Origin: Streptomyces aurantiogriseus
Lineage (GTDB): Bacteria; Actinomycetota; Actinomycetes; Streptomycetales; Streptomycetaceae
Direction: 5' to 3'
NCBI RefSeq assembly: GCF_014649375.1
Contig: NZ_BMSX01000015.1
Coordinates: 124,001 to 188,000, forward strand
DNA length: 64,000 nt
Shown here one piece after another: positions 53,425 to 61,048 of this stretch. The notes under the pieces are model-generated. The model made no database searches. It was not told the DNA's origin and worked only from the letters and a program-made list of their open reading frames with translations. The translations under genes were made by a program, and so were the position numbers. The stretch's first letter is position 1; the number at the start of each line of letters is the position of its first letter.

Positions 53425-53541
53425 TCAGTCGTGCGGGACGACGGCGACGGGGGCGGTGGCGTGATGCAGGACGGCGTGGGTGATGGGTCCGATGTGGGCG
53501 CCGAACGGCGAGCGACGGACGCGTCGGCCGACGACGAAGGA
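53425..53541 (-). pseudogene. C-terminal remnant of a universal stress protein
   Basis: On the minus strand about 37 codons before the stop at 53425 read as a USP tail: VVGRRVRRSPFG, then IGPITHAVLHHA and PVAVVPHD. It closely matches the end of the USP at 42926-43834. Upstream of about 53541 the similarity stops and the opposite strand becomes hypE, so the USP gene was cut here by a recombination event. Confidence 0.8.
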
Positions 53542-54541
53542 CGAGGTCGTCCTGCTGGGCCACGGAGCCGGCGGGCGCCTGACCGCGGAACTGCTGGACC
53601 AGCTGATCCTGCCCGCCCTGGACGGCGCACCGGGCCCGATGGAGGACGCGGCGCTGCTGCCGGGGAGCCCCGACCTGGTGATCAGTACGGACAGCTTCGT
53701 CGTCAGCCCGTTGTTCTTCCCCGGCGGGGACATCGGGTCCCTCGCCGTCCACGGTACGGTCAACGACCTCGCCATGCGCGGCGCCCGGCCTCTCGCCCTG
53801 TCCGTCTCCCTCATCGTCGAAGAGGGGCTGCCGCTGAGCGAACTCCGGTCCGTTCTCGGCTCGTTGGGAAAGGCCGCGAAGGCCGTCGGCGTGCCCGTCG
53901 TCACCGGGGACACCAAGGTCGTAGGGCGTGGCGCGGCCGACAAGCTGTTCATCAACACCACCGGCATCGGGCAGCGATCCGGTTCGCTGCACCCGTCCGC
54001 CGTCCTGGCCCGTCCGGGCGACGCGGTGCTGCTGTCCGGACCGATCGGGCTGCACGGCACGACCGTGCTCAGCACGCGGGAGGGCCTCGGCTTCGACAGC
54101 GACATCGCGTCCGACACCCAGCCGCTGCACCGGCTTGTGCGGGCCATGTCGCCGCTCGGCCCGCATGTCCACGTCCTGCGCGACCCGACCCGGGGCGGGC
54201 TCGCAGCTGCCCTCAACGAGATCGCCCGCGACTCGTCGGTCGCCGTCGAGATCGACGAAGGCGCGATCCCGGTCCCCGAGGCTGTCGCCTCCGCCTGTGA
54301 CCTGCTCGGCCTCGACCCGCTGGTCGTGGCCAACGAGGGGTGCCTGGTCGCCTTTGTCACCGCCTCCGTGGCCGACGAGGCCCTGGCCATCATGCGGTCC
54401 GTACCCGAGGGGGCCCAGGCCGTGCGCATCGGCGAGGTGCTTCCGGAGGGGCGGCGTGGGCGGGTGACGCTGCGGACCCTGGTGGGCGCCCGGCGGATCG
54501 TGGAGATGCCGCTGGGTGAGCAACTACCGCGGATCTGCTGA
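53480..54541 (+). CDS. hypE: hydrogenase maturation protein HypE, 5' end replaced, 353 aa
   Basis: From about residue 21 onward it is a normal HypE/AIR-synthase-like protein: LLGHGAGGRLTAELLDQ, STDSFVVSPLFFPGGDIG, VTGDTKVVGRG and DPTRGGLAAALNE. It ends in the diagnostic PRIC, whose terminal Cys is carbamoylated and dehydrated to the thiocyanate used for the NiFe-hydrogenase ligand. The first 20 codons are antisense USP sequence, and the native start with about 15-20 residues seems lost. Candidate starts are GTG 53480, ATG 53483 and ATG 53492, none with a good ribosome binding site. No other hyp or hydrogenase gene is present. It may be non-functional. Confidence 0.75.
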   Translation: MMGPMWAPNGERRTRRPTTKDEVVLLGHGAGGRLTAELLDQLILPALDGAPGPMEDAALLPGSPDLVISTDSFVVSPLFFPGGDIGSLAVHGTVNDLAMRGARPLALSVSLIVEEGLPLSELRSVLGSLGKAAKAVGVPVVTGDTKVVGRGAADKLFINTTGIGQRSGSLHPSAVLARPGDAVLLSGPIGLHGTTVLSTREGLGFDSDIASDTQPLHRLVRAMSPLGPHVHVLRDPTRGGLAAALNEIARDSSVAVEIDEGAIPVPEAVASACDLLGLDPLVVANEGCLVAFVTASVADEALAIMRSVPEGAQAVRIGEVLPEGRRGRVTLRTLVGARRIVEMPLGEQLPRIC

Positions 54542-54745
54542 CCGTTGTTCGAGCGAAGGGGACGGGCCCTGAGCCGCCGGCCGAAGCGAGCGGCAGATTC
54601 CGGCCGTCCGACCGTCCGCCATCCCCGGCACCTCGGGAACGGCCGCGGGGGCTGAGCGGAATCGGCGAAGTACGGTGCGCCCAGCTGCGGACGGCCCGCA
54701 GTTCTCGTAGATCTCGTACCGCACTTCCCGCGGAGCGCCTGGGCG

Positions 54746-55336
54746 TCAGCCGGTCCTGCGACCCCACTGCTGACCGAACTGGGCCCACTCCCTGTCCCAC
54801 TGCTGCATGCGTCGGCGGTCGAGGCGTCCGCGCACAACCCATCCGACGGACAGTACGGCCGCGCCGGCGCCCACTGCGGTCGTCGTGCCGAGCGCTACGA
54901 CCTGAAACTCGGCTTCCGCACTGGGCACGGGCGCGGGCACCAGCTTGCCGTTTCGGTCCAGCCACACCTGCGTCCTGGCTCCGGTCTTCTCGCCGGGGTC
55001 GACCCGGGCCAGGCTCGTCCGGGTCGAGCCGTCCGCCGATGTCCAGCGCACCCTGGCCCACACCTGGTCGCCGGCTCCGGCCGCCTCGGACGTGGCCAAG
55101 GGAGCGTCCTGGGTGAGCGCGGCCGGGACGGCGTGCCGCTCGGCTCGTCGGCTGTCCAGGTTCTGCTCCACCGCGTGGGCGGTCGCGGTGCCCGCGGCGG
55201 TGCCGGCGGCGGCCGCGAGGCACCAGGCCCCGAGCAGCAGCCAGGCCTCGACGACATCGGTAGGGCGCCTGAGCGGGTTGCGCCGCCAACGCCACAGCCG
55301 TACCTTCGTCGCCTTCCCGCGACGTGTCCGCGCCAT
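54746..55336 (-). CDS. Rv1733c-like membrane protein, 196 aa
   Basis: Two transmembrane segments (about 30-52 and 147-168) flank an extracytoplasmic domain (QVWARVRWTSADGSTRTSLARV, then RTQVWLDRNGKLV). This layout and the Arg-rich N-terminus match actinobacterial Rv1733c-family proteins; Rv1733c is a DosR-regulon antigen of M. tuberculosis. Function unknown. Two DosR-like palindromes lie about 90-125 bp upstream. Confidence 0.8.
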   Translation of the reverse strand: MARTRRGKATKVRLWRWRRNPLRRPTDVVEAWLLLGAWCLAAAAGTAAGTATAHAVEQNLDSRRAERHAVPAALTQDAPLATSEAAGAGDQVWARVRWTSADGSTRTSLARVDPGEKTGARTQVWLDRNGKLVPAPVPSAEAEFQVVALGTTTAVGAGAAVLSVGWVVRGRLDRRRMQQWDREWAQFGQQWGRRTG

Positions 55337-55425
55337 CGTTCGGCACCCCCTCTGCTCTCACCGTGGCACAGTCGGCCTGAACACCTTCCGCTTCGAAACT
55401 CTCAGCCCGGCCACGGAGACGGGAT

Positions 55426-55462
55426 GGGCCGACCGGGCTCCCTCAGTGGGACCTCCGGGTCC
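55426..55462. promoter_or_regulatory. pair of DosR/OsdR-like palindromes (Rv1733c-like gene)
   Basis: GGGCCGACCGGGCT (55426-55439, two mismatches) and GGACCTCCGGGTCC (55449-55462, only the innermost pair fails) are spaced 23 bp start to start, as in the pair upstream of the USP at 13149. Confidence 0.6.
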
Positions 55463-55488
55463 GTTTTCCCGCATCCCGCGGGCCCCGT

Positions 55489-56520
55489 TCAGCGTCCTGC
55501 CGGTGTCGCAGTCGTCACCGCCCGGCCGGGACGGCTCCTGAGAAGCACGGCGGCAGGCGGGCGACGCGGCGTGGTCCAGGTGTGCGCGGGGCGGCCGAGG
55601 CGCAGGATCATCTGCGGGAAGTGGTCTCCGGTGAGCCTCGCCTGCAACTCCGCGCGCAGCTCGGGCAGTTCGAGGGGCTGGGTGTGGAAGGCCGCCATGA
55701 CCCGATGGGCCGCCGCGTACAGCAGCACCCGCTGGAGCGCCTGTCCGGCGCGCAGCCAGTCCAGCCGGGTGTCGTGCGCAGTCGTCAGTACGGCGACGGT
55801 GCCCGTCCTCGGAGACCAGCGCCGAGGTCGGGAGTCGCACCCCCCTGCGAGGCCCGTGTAGTCGCGTCCGGCGAGGAGCTCGCGGACCGGCTGGCGGCGG
55901 CATGCCTCAGCCGGCACCCGCTCCAGCCACGACCGCCGGGCGGGCCCCGAGTAACCGGTCACCTCCGCGATATGACCGGCATCGGCACGGTGCACGGCCT
56001 CCGCCACCCGCACCGTCTCCGCGAGCAGTCTCAGCTGCTCCGGATGGTCGACGATGTGCAGCAGGGCGCCCTCAGCCATGGCGTGGTCGCGCAGCTCGTC
56101 GATCAGCGACGGCGGCACGGGCTCGGCCTCGAACTGTCCGCGGTGCGTGTGCCGATGGGCCATGGTGTGTTCCATCAGCATCACCTCGCGGGTGGCCGCA
56201 AGGAACGCTCCCCAACCGACGCGGGCTAGGAACGCCGGGTTCCCGGGCTCGGGAAGCAGGGACACGGCCGGCCGGAAGCCGAGATGCCGTACCGCGACCC
56301 GGGTGTTGAACAGCGCGGCCCCGCAGCTGATCACCATCTCCCGGCCGCCCGGATCGGTCAGAGGCAGCCGTCGCCCGGCGTCGGTGTGCACCTCGAATCC
56401 GAAGCTCTCGTCATCGGCGACGAACAGCCAGGGCTGGGTGTTGTGCAGCGAGGGCGCAAAGGCGGCGGCGCGGGCGAGGTGGAAGGCTGCGTGGCTGGGA
56501 CTCTCGTACGACACGGACAT
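55489..56520 (-). CDS. Acg-like nitroreductase family protein, 343 aa
   Basis: Resembles the actinobacterial Acg family (Rv2032/Rv3127/Rv3131), an FMN-binding fold related to nitroreductases but with a covering lid. Seen here are the N-terminal AAFAPSLHNTQPWLF, the HRHTHRGQFEAEPVP middle and the ALQRVLLYAAAHRVMAAFHTQPLELPELRAELQ region. Acg proteins are strongly DosR-induced in mycobacteria and may sequester flavin. Start ATG 56520 is chosen; 56544 would add eight residues. Confidence 0.85.
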   Translation of the reverse strand: MSVSYESPSHAAFHLARAAAFAPSLHNTQPWLFVADDESFGFEVHTDAGRRLPLTDPGGREMVISCGAALFNTRVAVRHLGFRPAVSLLPEPGNPAFLARVGWGAFLAATREVMLMEHTMAHRHTHRGQFEAEPVPPSLIDELRDHAMAEGALLHIVDHPEQLRLLAETVRVAEAVHRADAGHIAEVTGYSGPARRSWLERVPAEACRRQPVRELLAGRDYTGLAGGCDSRPRRWSPRTGTVAVLTTAHDTRLDWLRAGQALQRVLLYAAAHRVMAAFHTQPLELPELRAELQARLTGDHFPQMILRLGRPAHTWTTPRRPPAAVLLRSRPGRAVTTATPAGR

Positions 56521-56583
56521 GGTGTTCCGCCCTTCGTGAACCATCTGCCCCCAGCGTCCGTGGCCCGCAGGACCCCGTGGTAG

Positions 56584-56597
56584 GGGCCGACAGTCCC
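56584..56597. promoter_or_regulatory. DosR/OsdR-like palindrome between acg-like and P-ATPase genes
   Basis: GGGCCGACAGTCCC, two inner mismatches but a GGGG/CCCC extension. It lies 63 bp before the minus-strand gene and 133 bp before the plus-strand gene, so it could serve both. Confidence 0.5.
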
Positions 56598-56730
56598 CCG
56601 CTCTGGTCTGTGCGGCCCCAGTGCCGGGCACCATGCGCGCGTGCATGCTGGACCTGCCGCCCTTCGTCGACATCGTCGACACCGCGGCCGTAAGGCGGAC
56701 CGGCTTCGGGTGAGGCCAGGAGGCAGGCCC

Positions 56731-59025
56731 ATGAGTGCGCGTCTCGTGCGGAGCAGGACGGACTCCCTTCTGCTCCTGGTGACCACGGTGGCACTCGCCG
56801 CCGGCGGAGTGGCCTGGCTGGCGGATGCCCCTGGCGTGGCGGACATGTGCTGGGCCACGGGGACGCTGGCGGCCGTGGTACCGGCGGTGGTCTGGATCCT
56901 GCGCGCCCTGCACCGCGGCCACGCGGGCGTCGACGTGATCGCCGTACTGGCTCTGGCCGGCACACTCGCCGTGCAGGAGTACCTGGCCGGATCCCTGATC
57001 GCCCTGATGCTCGCCACCGGCCGGACCCTGGAGGCGGCCGCACAGCGCCGGGCCTCGCGCGACCTGAGCGCACTCCTGCGGCACGCGCCGAGGTCGGCCC
57101 GCCGGCGCACCGGGTCCGACGTGCGCACGGTACCCCTGGCCGAGATCTCCGTGGACGACCTGCTGGTGGTCGGGCCGGGTGAGGTGGTTCCGGTGAACGG
57201 CCGGGTCGGCACGGATACGGCTCTCCTGGACGAATCGGTGCTCACCGGTGAGTCGCTCCCCGTGGAACACGGCCGCGGTGAGCTGGTGCGCAGCGGTGCC
57301 GTCAACGCGGGCACCGCCTTCGAGCTCCGCGCTACCGCCACCGAGGAGGACAGCGCGTACGCGGAGATCGTCCGGCTCGCCCGGCAGGCCGGCGCCGAGA
57401 CCGCCCCCGTGGTGCGCCTCGCCGACCGGTACGCGGCCTGGTTCGTGCCCCTGTCCCTGGTGGTGGCAGGTCTCGCCTGGCTGGTCGGCGGGTCGGCCAC
57501 GTCGGCCGTCGCGGTCCTGGTCGTCGCCACGCCCTGCCCACTGCTGCTCGCCGCTCCGGTGGCGGTCGTCTCCGGGCTCTCGCGGGCGGCCCGCCGCGGC
57601 GTGGTGATCCGCGACGGCGGCGCCCTGGAGACACTGGGCCGGGCGCGCACCCTCGTGCTGGACAAGACGGGCACGCTCACGACGGGCCGCCCGCGCGTCG
57701 TCGACGTGACCGCCGCGCCGGGCCGCGAGACGGCGGAGGTGCTGCGGCAGGCCGCCTCCCTCGACCAGCTCTCCCCGCACGTCCTGGCCCAGGCACTCGT
57801 CGACGAAGCCCACCGGCGCGGTCTGGAGCTGTCCCTGCCGGCGGACGTGCGCGAGGAGCCCGGACACGGCGCCACGGGAACCGTGGAGGGCCACCGGCTC
57901 TCGGTCGGCCGTATGCGCGTCGGACCGGACAGCCCCGCGTGGGTCCGCGCGGTCGACAACCGGGCGGTCCTGGACGGCGCGTCCGTCGTCTGGGTGACCG
58001 CCGACGGCACGGTCACCGGCGCCGTCCTGCTGCGCGACCCGCTGCGACCCGACGCCCCCAGGACACTGCGGCGCCTCCGCTCGGCCGGCGTCCAGAGGCT
58101 CCTGATGGTCACCGGGGACCGCGCCGAACCCGCTCGCGAGGTCGCCGCCGTCCTCGGCCTTGACGCCGTGGAAACCGGGCAGAGCCCCGCCGACAAGGTC
58201 GCAGCGGTGCGTGCCGAGCGCGCCCACGCCGTCACCGTCATGATCGGCGACGGCGTGAACGACGCCCCAGCGCTCGCCGCCGCCGACATCGGCGTCGCCA
58301 TGGGCGCCCGCGGCTCGACCGCCTCCTCGGAGGCCGCCGACATCGTGCTCACCACGGACCGCGTGGACCGCCTGGCCGACGCGATGGGCATCGCCGTACG
58401 ATCCCGGCACATCGCCGTCCAGAGCGCGCTGGGCGGCATGCTGATGTCCCTGGCCGCGATGGTGGCGGCAGCGTTCGGACTGCTGCCTCCGGCGGCCGGA
58501 GCCCTGCTTCAAGAAGGCATCGATGTCGCCGTCATCCTCAACGCCCTGCGCGCCCTGCTCACCGACCGCGCCACCCGGCCGGTGCTCACGCCCACCGCGG
58601 AGGACCTCGTCCACCGGTTCGCCGCCGAGCACGACGACCTCCGTGAAGTCGTGGAGGCGGTGCGCACGGCCGCCGACCGGCTCTCCGGTGCGCCGGAGGA
58701 ACAGGCGAGGGCGGCCGTCGAGCACGTGCACCGTCTGCTGACCGACCGGCTGCTGCCCCACGAGCACGCCGAGGAGCATCAGCTCTATCCCGCGCTCGCC
58801 GACTCCCTCGGCGGACCCGAGACCACGGCCACGATGAGCAGAGCCCACGCCGAGATCGACCGCCTCGCCGGACGCATCGCCACCCACCTCACCCTCACCG
58901 ACACCGAAGGCCGCCTACGGCCGGAGAACCTCGACGACCTGCGGGCCTGCCTGTACGGGCTGTACAGCGTCCTGCGCCTGCACTTCACGCAGGAGGAGGA
59001 GAACTACTTCTCGCTGGCGCCGTGA
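56731..59025 (+). CDS. P1B-type metal-transport ATPase fused to a hemerythrin domain, 764 aa
   Basis: The core is a heavy-metal P-type ATPase: A-domain TGESLPVEHG, CPx ion-binding motif (VATPCPLLLA, about 266-275), phosphorylation site D311 (DKTGTLT), and hinge MIGDGVNDAPALA. It lacks the usual N-terminal metal-binding domains. Residues about 625-764 form a hemerythrin HHE domain with the needed His/Glu pattern (FAAEHDDL, LLPHEHAEEHQLY, SRAHAEID, LHFTQEEENYF), which binds a di-iron centre that can sense or store O2. The fusion suggests metal transport controlled by oxygen or redox. Start ATG 56731 follows CAGGAGG. Confidence 0.88.
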   Translation: MSARLVRSRTDSLLLLVTTVALAAGGVAWLADAPGVADMCWATGTLAAVVPAVVWILRALHRGHAGVDVIAVLALAGTLAVQEYLAGSLIALMLATGRTLEAAAQRRASRDLSALLRHAPRSARRRTGSDVRTVPLAEISVDDLLVVGPGEVVPVNGRVGTDTALLDESVLTGESLPVEHGRGELVRSGAVNAGTAFELRATATEEDSAYAEIVRLARQAGAETAPVVRLADRYAAWFVPLSLVVAGLAWLVGGSATSAVAVLVVATPCPLLLAAPVAVVSGLSRAARRGVVIRDGGALETLGRARTLVLDKTGTLTTGRPRVVDVTAAPGRETAEVLRQAASLDQLSPHVLAQALVDEAHRRGLELSLPADVREEPGHGATGTVEGHRLSVGRMRVGPDSPAWVRAVDNRAVLDGASVVWVTADGTVTGAVLLRDPLRPDAPRTLRRLRSAGVQRLLMVTGDRAEPAREVAAVLGLDAVETGQSPADKVAAVRAERAHAVTVMIGDGVNDAPALAAADIGVAMGARGSTASSEAADIVLTTDRVDRLADAMGIAVRSRHIAVQSALGGMLMSLAAMVAAAFGLLPPAAGALLQEGIDVAVILNALRALLTDRATRPVLTPTAEDLVHRFAAEHDDLREVVEAVRTAADRLSGAPEEQARAAVEHVHRLLTDRLLPHEHAEEHQLYPALADSLGGPETTATMSRAHAEIDRLAGRIATHLTLTDTEGRLRPENLDDLRACLYGLYSVLRLHFTQEEENYFSLAP

Positions 59026-59047
59026 GGCGACGTACCGGTTTCACGGT

Positions 59048-59087
59048 GAATACGGGTGAACCGAATACGAACGGAATACGGGCGAAC
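59048..59087 (+). repeat. short imperfect GAATACGGG repeats
   Basis: GAATACGGGTGAAC (59048), GAATACGAACG (59063) and GAATACGGGCGAAC (59074) lie within 40 bp between convergent genes. Unusually A/T-rich for the window. Confidence 0.55.
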
Positions 59088-59153
59088 ACAGCGCGGCGAG
59101 CACCTCCCGCCCGCCGCGCCCGTTCCTCGAATCCCCGTCTCCTCGCCTCCCCG

Positions 59154-59666
59154 TCAGTTCGTCTTCCCCGGCGTGCCCGCGAGCTCGGTCGCGATACGCC
59201 CCGCCCACTCCTCGATCGCGGTGAAGTTCCGGAAGTCCCCGCCCTTGCCATTGCGGAGGATCATCCGTGCGACCCAGCCCTTCGCACCCTCCTCCAGGCA
59301 GCCGCCGAAGGTGACGTGCTCCCTGACGTCGAGTCGGTCCATGGCCTTCTTCACCCCGGGCGCGGGCGGGATATCCCGCTCCGAAGCCGAGGCGTCGAGT
59401 GGACCGCTGCTGAAGAACCACACCGGGCGTTCGGCCAGTGCATGTCGATGACGGCGAACGAACCGGCGGGCGTCCTTCTGCCAACGCCCGGCGTACAGTC
59501 CGCCTCCGACCACCACGGCGTTGTACGACGCGACGCTCGCCACTGACTGGGCGGGCAGCGCCTCGGCCGTCAGTCCCTCCTTGCTCAGCACCTCGGCGAT
59601 GGCCTCGGCGATCTGCCCGGTCGATCCGTTCGTCGTCCCGTAGGCGACCAACACGCTGGTGGGCAT
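59154..59666 (-). CDS. flavodoxin-domain protein, 170 aa
   Basis: FMN-phosphate loop is YGTTNGSTGQIA, followed by AVVVGGGLYAGRWQ and PVWFFSSGPL strands. Similar to the flavodoxin at 26791 but clearly divergent, with an extra GGCLEEGAKGW loop. Start 59666; 16 bp downstream of the CBS-BON gene stop, so it is the last gene of that unit. Likely an electron carrier or quinone/protoporphyrinogen reductase. Confidence 0.85.
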   Translation of the reverse strand: MPTSVLVAYGTTNGSTGQIAEAIAEVLSKEGLTAEALPAQSVASVASYNAVVVGGGLYAGRWQKDARRFVRRHRHALAERPVWFFSSGPLDASASERDIPPAPGVKKAMDRLDVREHVTFGGCLEEGAKGWVARMILRNGKGGDFRNFTAIEEWAGRIATELAGTPGKTN

Positions 59667-59682
59667 GGCGGTCCGCCTCCTC

Positions 59683-60414
59683 TCACAGTTTGCGCAGCCA
59701 GTCGTCCGCGACGCCGTGCAGCGCCTGTTCGTCGGGCTGGAGACGGGAGTCGTCCAGCCGGTAGGTGAGCTTGTCGACCACCCCGACCACGCCATCGATC
59801 TGACGCGTCATGGCGACGGCGATCTCCGTCTCGCTCTTGCGCTCCATGTGCCCGGCGAGCGTGACCACGCCCTCCACAACGGAGACGTCGAAGGTCTGGG
59901 GTGCCAGCCACAGCGTGCGGACCAGTACTTCTTCGATCACCTCAGAGCGGATCCCCTTATCGGGCCGCAGGAAGACCTGGAGCAGGTCGCGGCGGGTGAC
60001 GATGCCGACGAGCCGCTCCTCCTCGTCCACCACGGGCAGCCGTTCCACACGCCGCTGGGCCATGGTCCGGGCCGCCTCGACGATCGTGGCATCGGCGCGC
60101 ACAGTGACGGGCGGTTCGGTCATCAACTGTCCCGCGGTTCGGGCTTGTGCCTTCGCGGCCTGCTTCCTGGCGCTGCGCGTCAGGTCGGCAAGCCGGAAGC
60201 GGCGCTTCGGCTCATAGGGGTCGGGAGTTTCGGCCTGCCGGACCATCAGGTCCGTCTCGGAGATGACCCCGATGACCTTCTCGTCCTCGGCAACGACCGG
60301 CAGCCCGCTGATCCGGTGCTCGGCCAGCAGCCGGGCCACCTCCTTGAACGGGGTGCTGTACCCGACACGGACGACCTCCTCGGTCATCACGGAGCTGACC
60401 TTGTTGTGCTTCAT
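59683..60414 (-). CDS. CBS-domain pair plus BON domain protein, 243 aa
   Basis: Same layout as the plus-strand gene at 45919: CBS1 (HRISGLPVVAEDEKVIGVIS), basic linker, CBS2 (RVERLPVVDEEERLVGIV) and BON (VSVVEGVVTLAGHME). Starts inside the stop of a 50-residue coding sequence (ATGA) behind GAGGAGG. Forms a unit with that small gene and the flavodoxin gene. Likely nucleotide-sensing. Confidence 0.9.
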   Translation of the reverse strand: MKHNKVSSVMTEEVVRVGYSTPFKEVARLLAEHRISGLPVVAEDEKVIGVISETDLMVRQAETPDPYEPKRRFRLADLTRSARKQAAKAQARTAGQLMTEPPVTVRADATIVEAARTMAQRRVERLPVVDEEERLVGIVTRRDLLQVFLRPDKGIRSEVIEEVLVRTLWLAPQTFDVSVVEGVVTLAGHMERKSETEIAVAMTRQIDGVVGVVDKLTYRLDDSRLQPDEQALHGVADDWLRKL

Positions 60415-60563
60415 GTCTGTTCCCTCCTCAGCGGAGCCGGCGCGGATACGCGCCACAGGGTCAGCGCGGCAGGACCCAGGTGGCCGCCGTTGTGCATGCC
60501 CATGACGGTGCCATCCGCGAGCTCAACGTGGACGGTGGGCTGGCTGAACACGTCGTCCGTCAT
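60411..60563 (-). CDS. small hypothetical protein coupled to the CBS gene, 50 aa
   Basis: ATG 60563 lies behind GGGAGGCGAG and the TGA overlaps the CBS gene start. It reads as a compact beta-like peptide (TVHVELADGTVMGMHNGGHL). No family recognised, but the good ribosome binding site and coupling make it likely real. Confidence 0.6.
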   Translation of the reverse strand: MTDDVFSQPTVHVELADGTVMGMHNGGHLGPAALTLWRVSAPAPLRREQT

Positions 60564-60646
60564 GGCCGCTCGCCTCCCACCCTGTCGGCACCTTGAGCAT
60601 CCAGCGGACTGGAAGGCGGTCCCATGGGCTGTCCGGGCCGGTCCGA

Positions 60647-60660
60647 GGGCCAGTCGGCCC
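60647..60660. promoter_or_regulatory. DosR/OsdR-like palindrome (60563 unit)
   Basis: GGGCCAGTCGGCCC, innermost pair mismatched, 83 bp before the minus-strand start. Confidence 0.6.
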
Positions 60661-60908
60661 CAAGTTCTGGGCACCGTCGTCCGGGGCGCGGCCGACCCTG
60701 CCCACCGCGCCGCGTGCGCGTCGCTGAGTACGAGGCGAAGAAATCCGCCGAGGCGATCTGCGCCCGGGACACCGACGCGACGCTCCCACGGCTTGTACTC
60801 ACGTGCGGCCGTCCGGAGATGTACCGGCCTCTCGGACCGTGCACGTCGCACCAGCCGTGCCGAGGGTCCATGGTGGCGTGGGCATCCTGCGCGGCCTGGG
60901 CCGTCCTC

Positions 60909-61028
60909 CACGGTCGACACCACACGGTTGTGGCATCCGGCGGCGTACGTCCCGGGACAGTGCACCCGGCCCGCCTTGCCCTCGGGAACCGCCCCACAGG
61001 TGGCGAAGCAGCCGCCTGTCGGGGTGCA
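60909..61028 (-). pseudogene. decayed N-terminal fragment of a GH65 gene
   Basis: About 40 codons align with residues 24-63 of the intact GH65 protein at 30289. Both share C-T-x3-G-x-FAT-x-G-x2-PE, then an identical PGTYAAGC, then N-R and a Ser-x-Val end. The reading frame has no start and runs into unrelated sequence. It follows a USP paralogous to the one before the intact GH65 gene, so it is the rest of a duplicated USP-HAD-GH65 block. Confidence 0.75.
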
Positions 61029-61048
61029 TACGGCCCACGTGCCGAAAC

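Larger units (their letters stand above)
60564..61048. other. region holding a promoter motif and a GH65 remnant
   Basis: No intact gene. It contains a DosR-like palindrome (60647-60660) for the small-protein/CBS/flavodoxin unit and the decayed GH65 fragment (60909-61028). Confidence 0.6.

Noticed and set aside
56521..58887. Minus-strand extension of the Acg-like gene frame
   Set aside because: It only mirrors the P-type ATPase on the plus strand; the Acg-like protein has its own Met at 56520.
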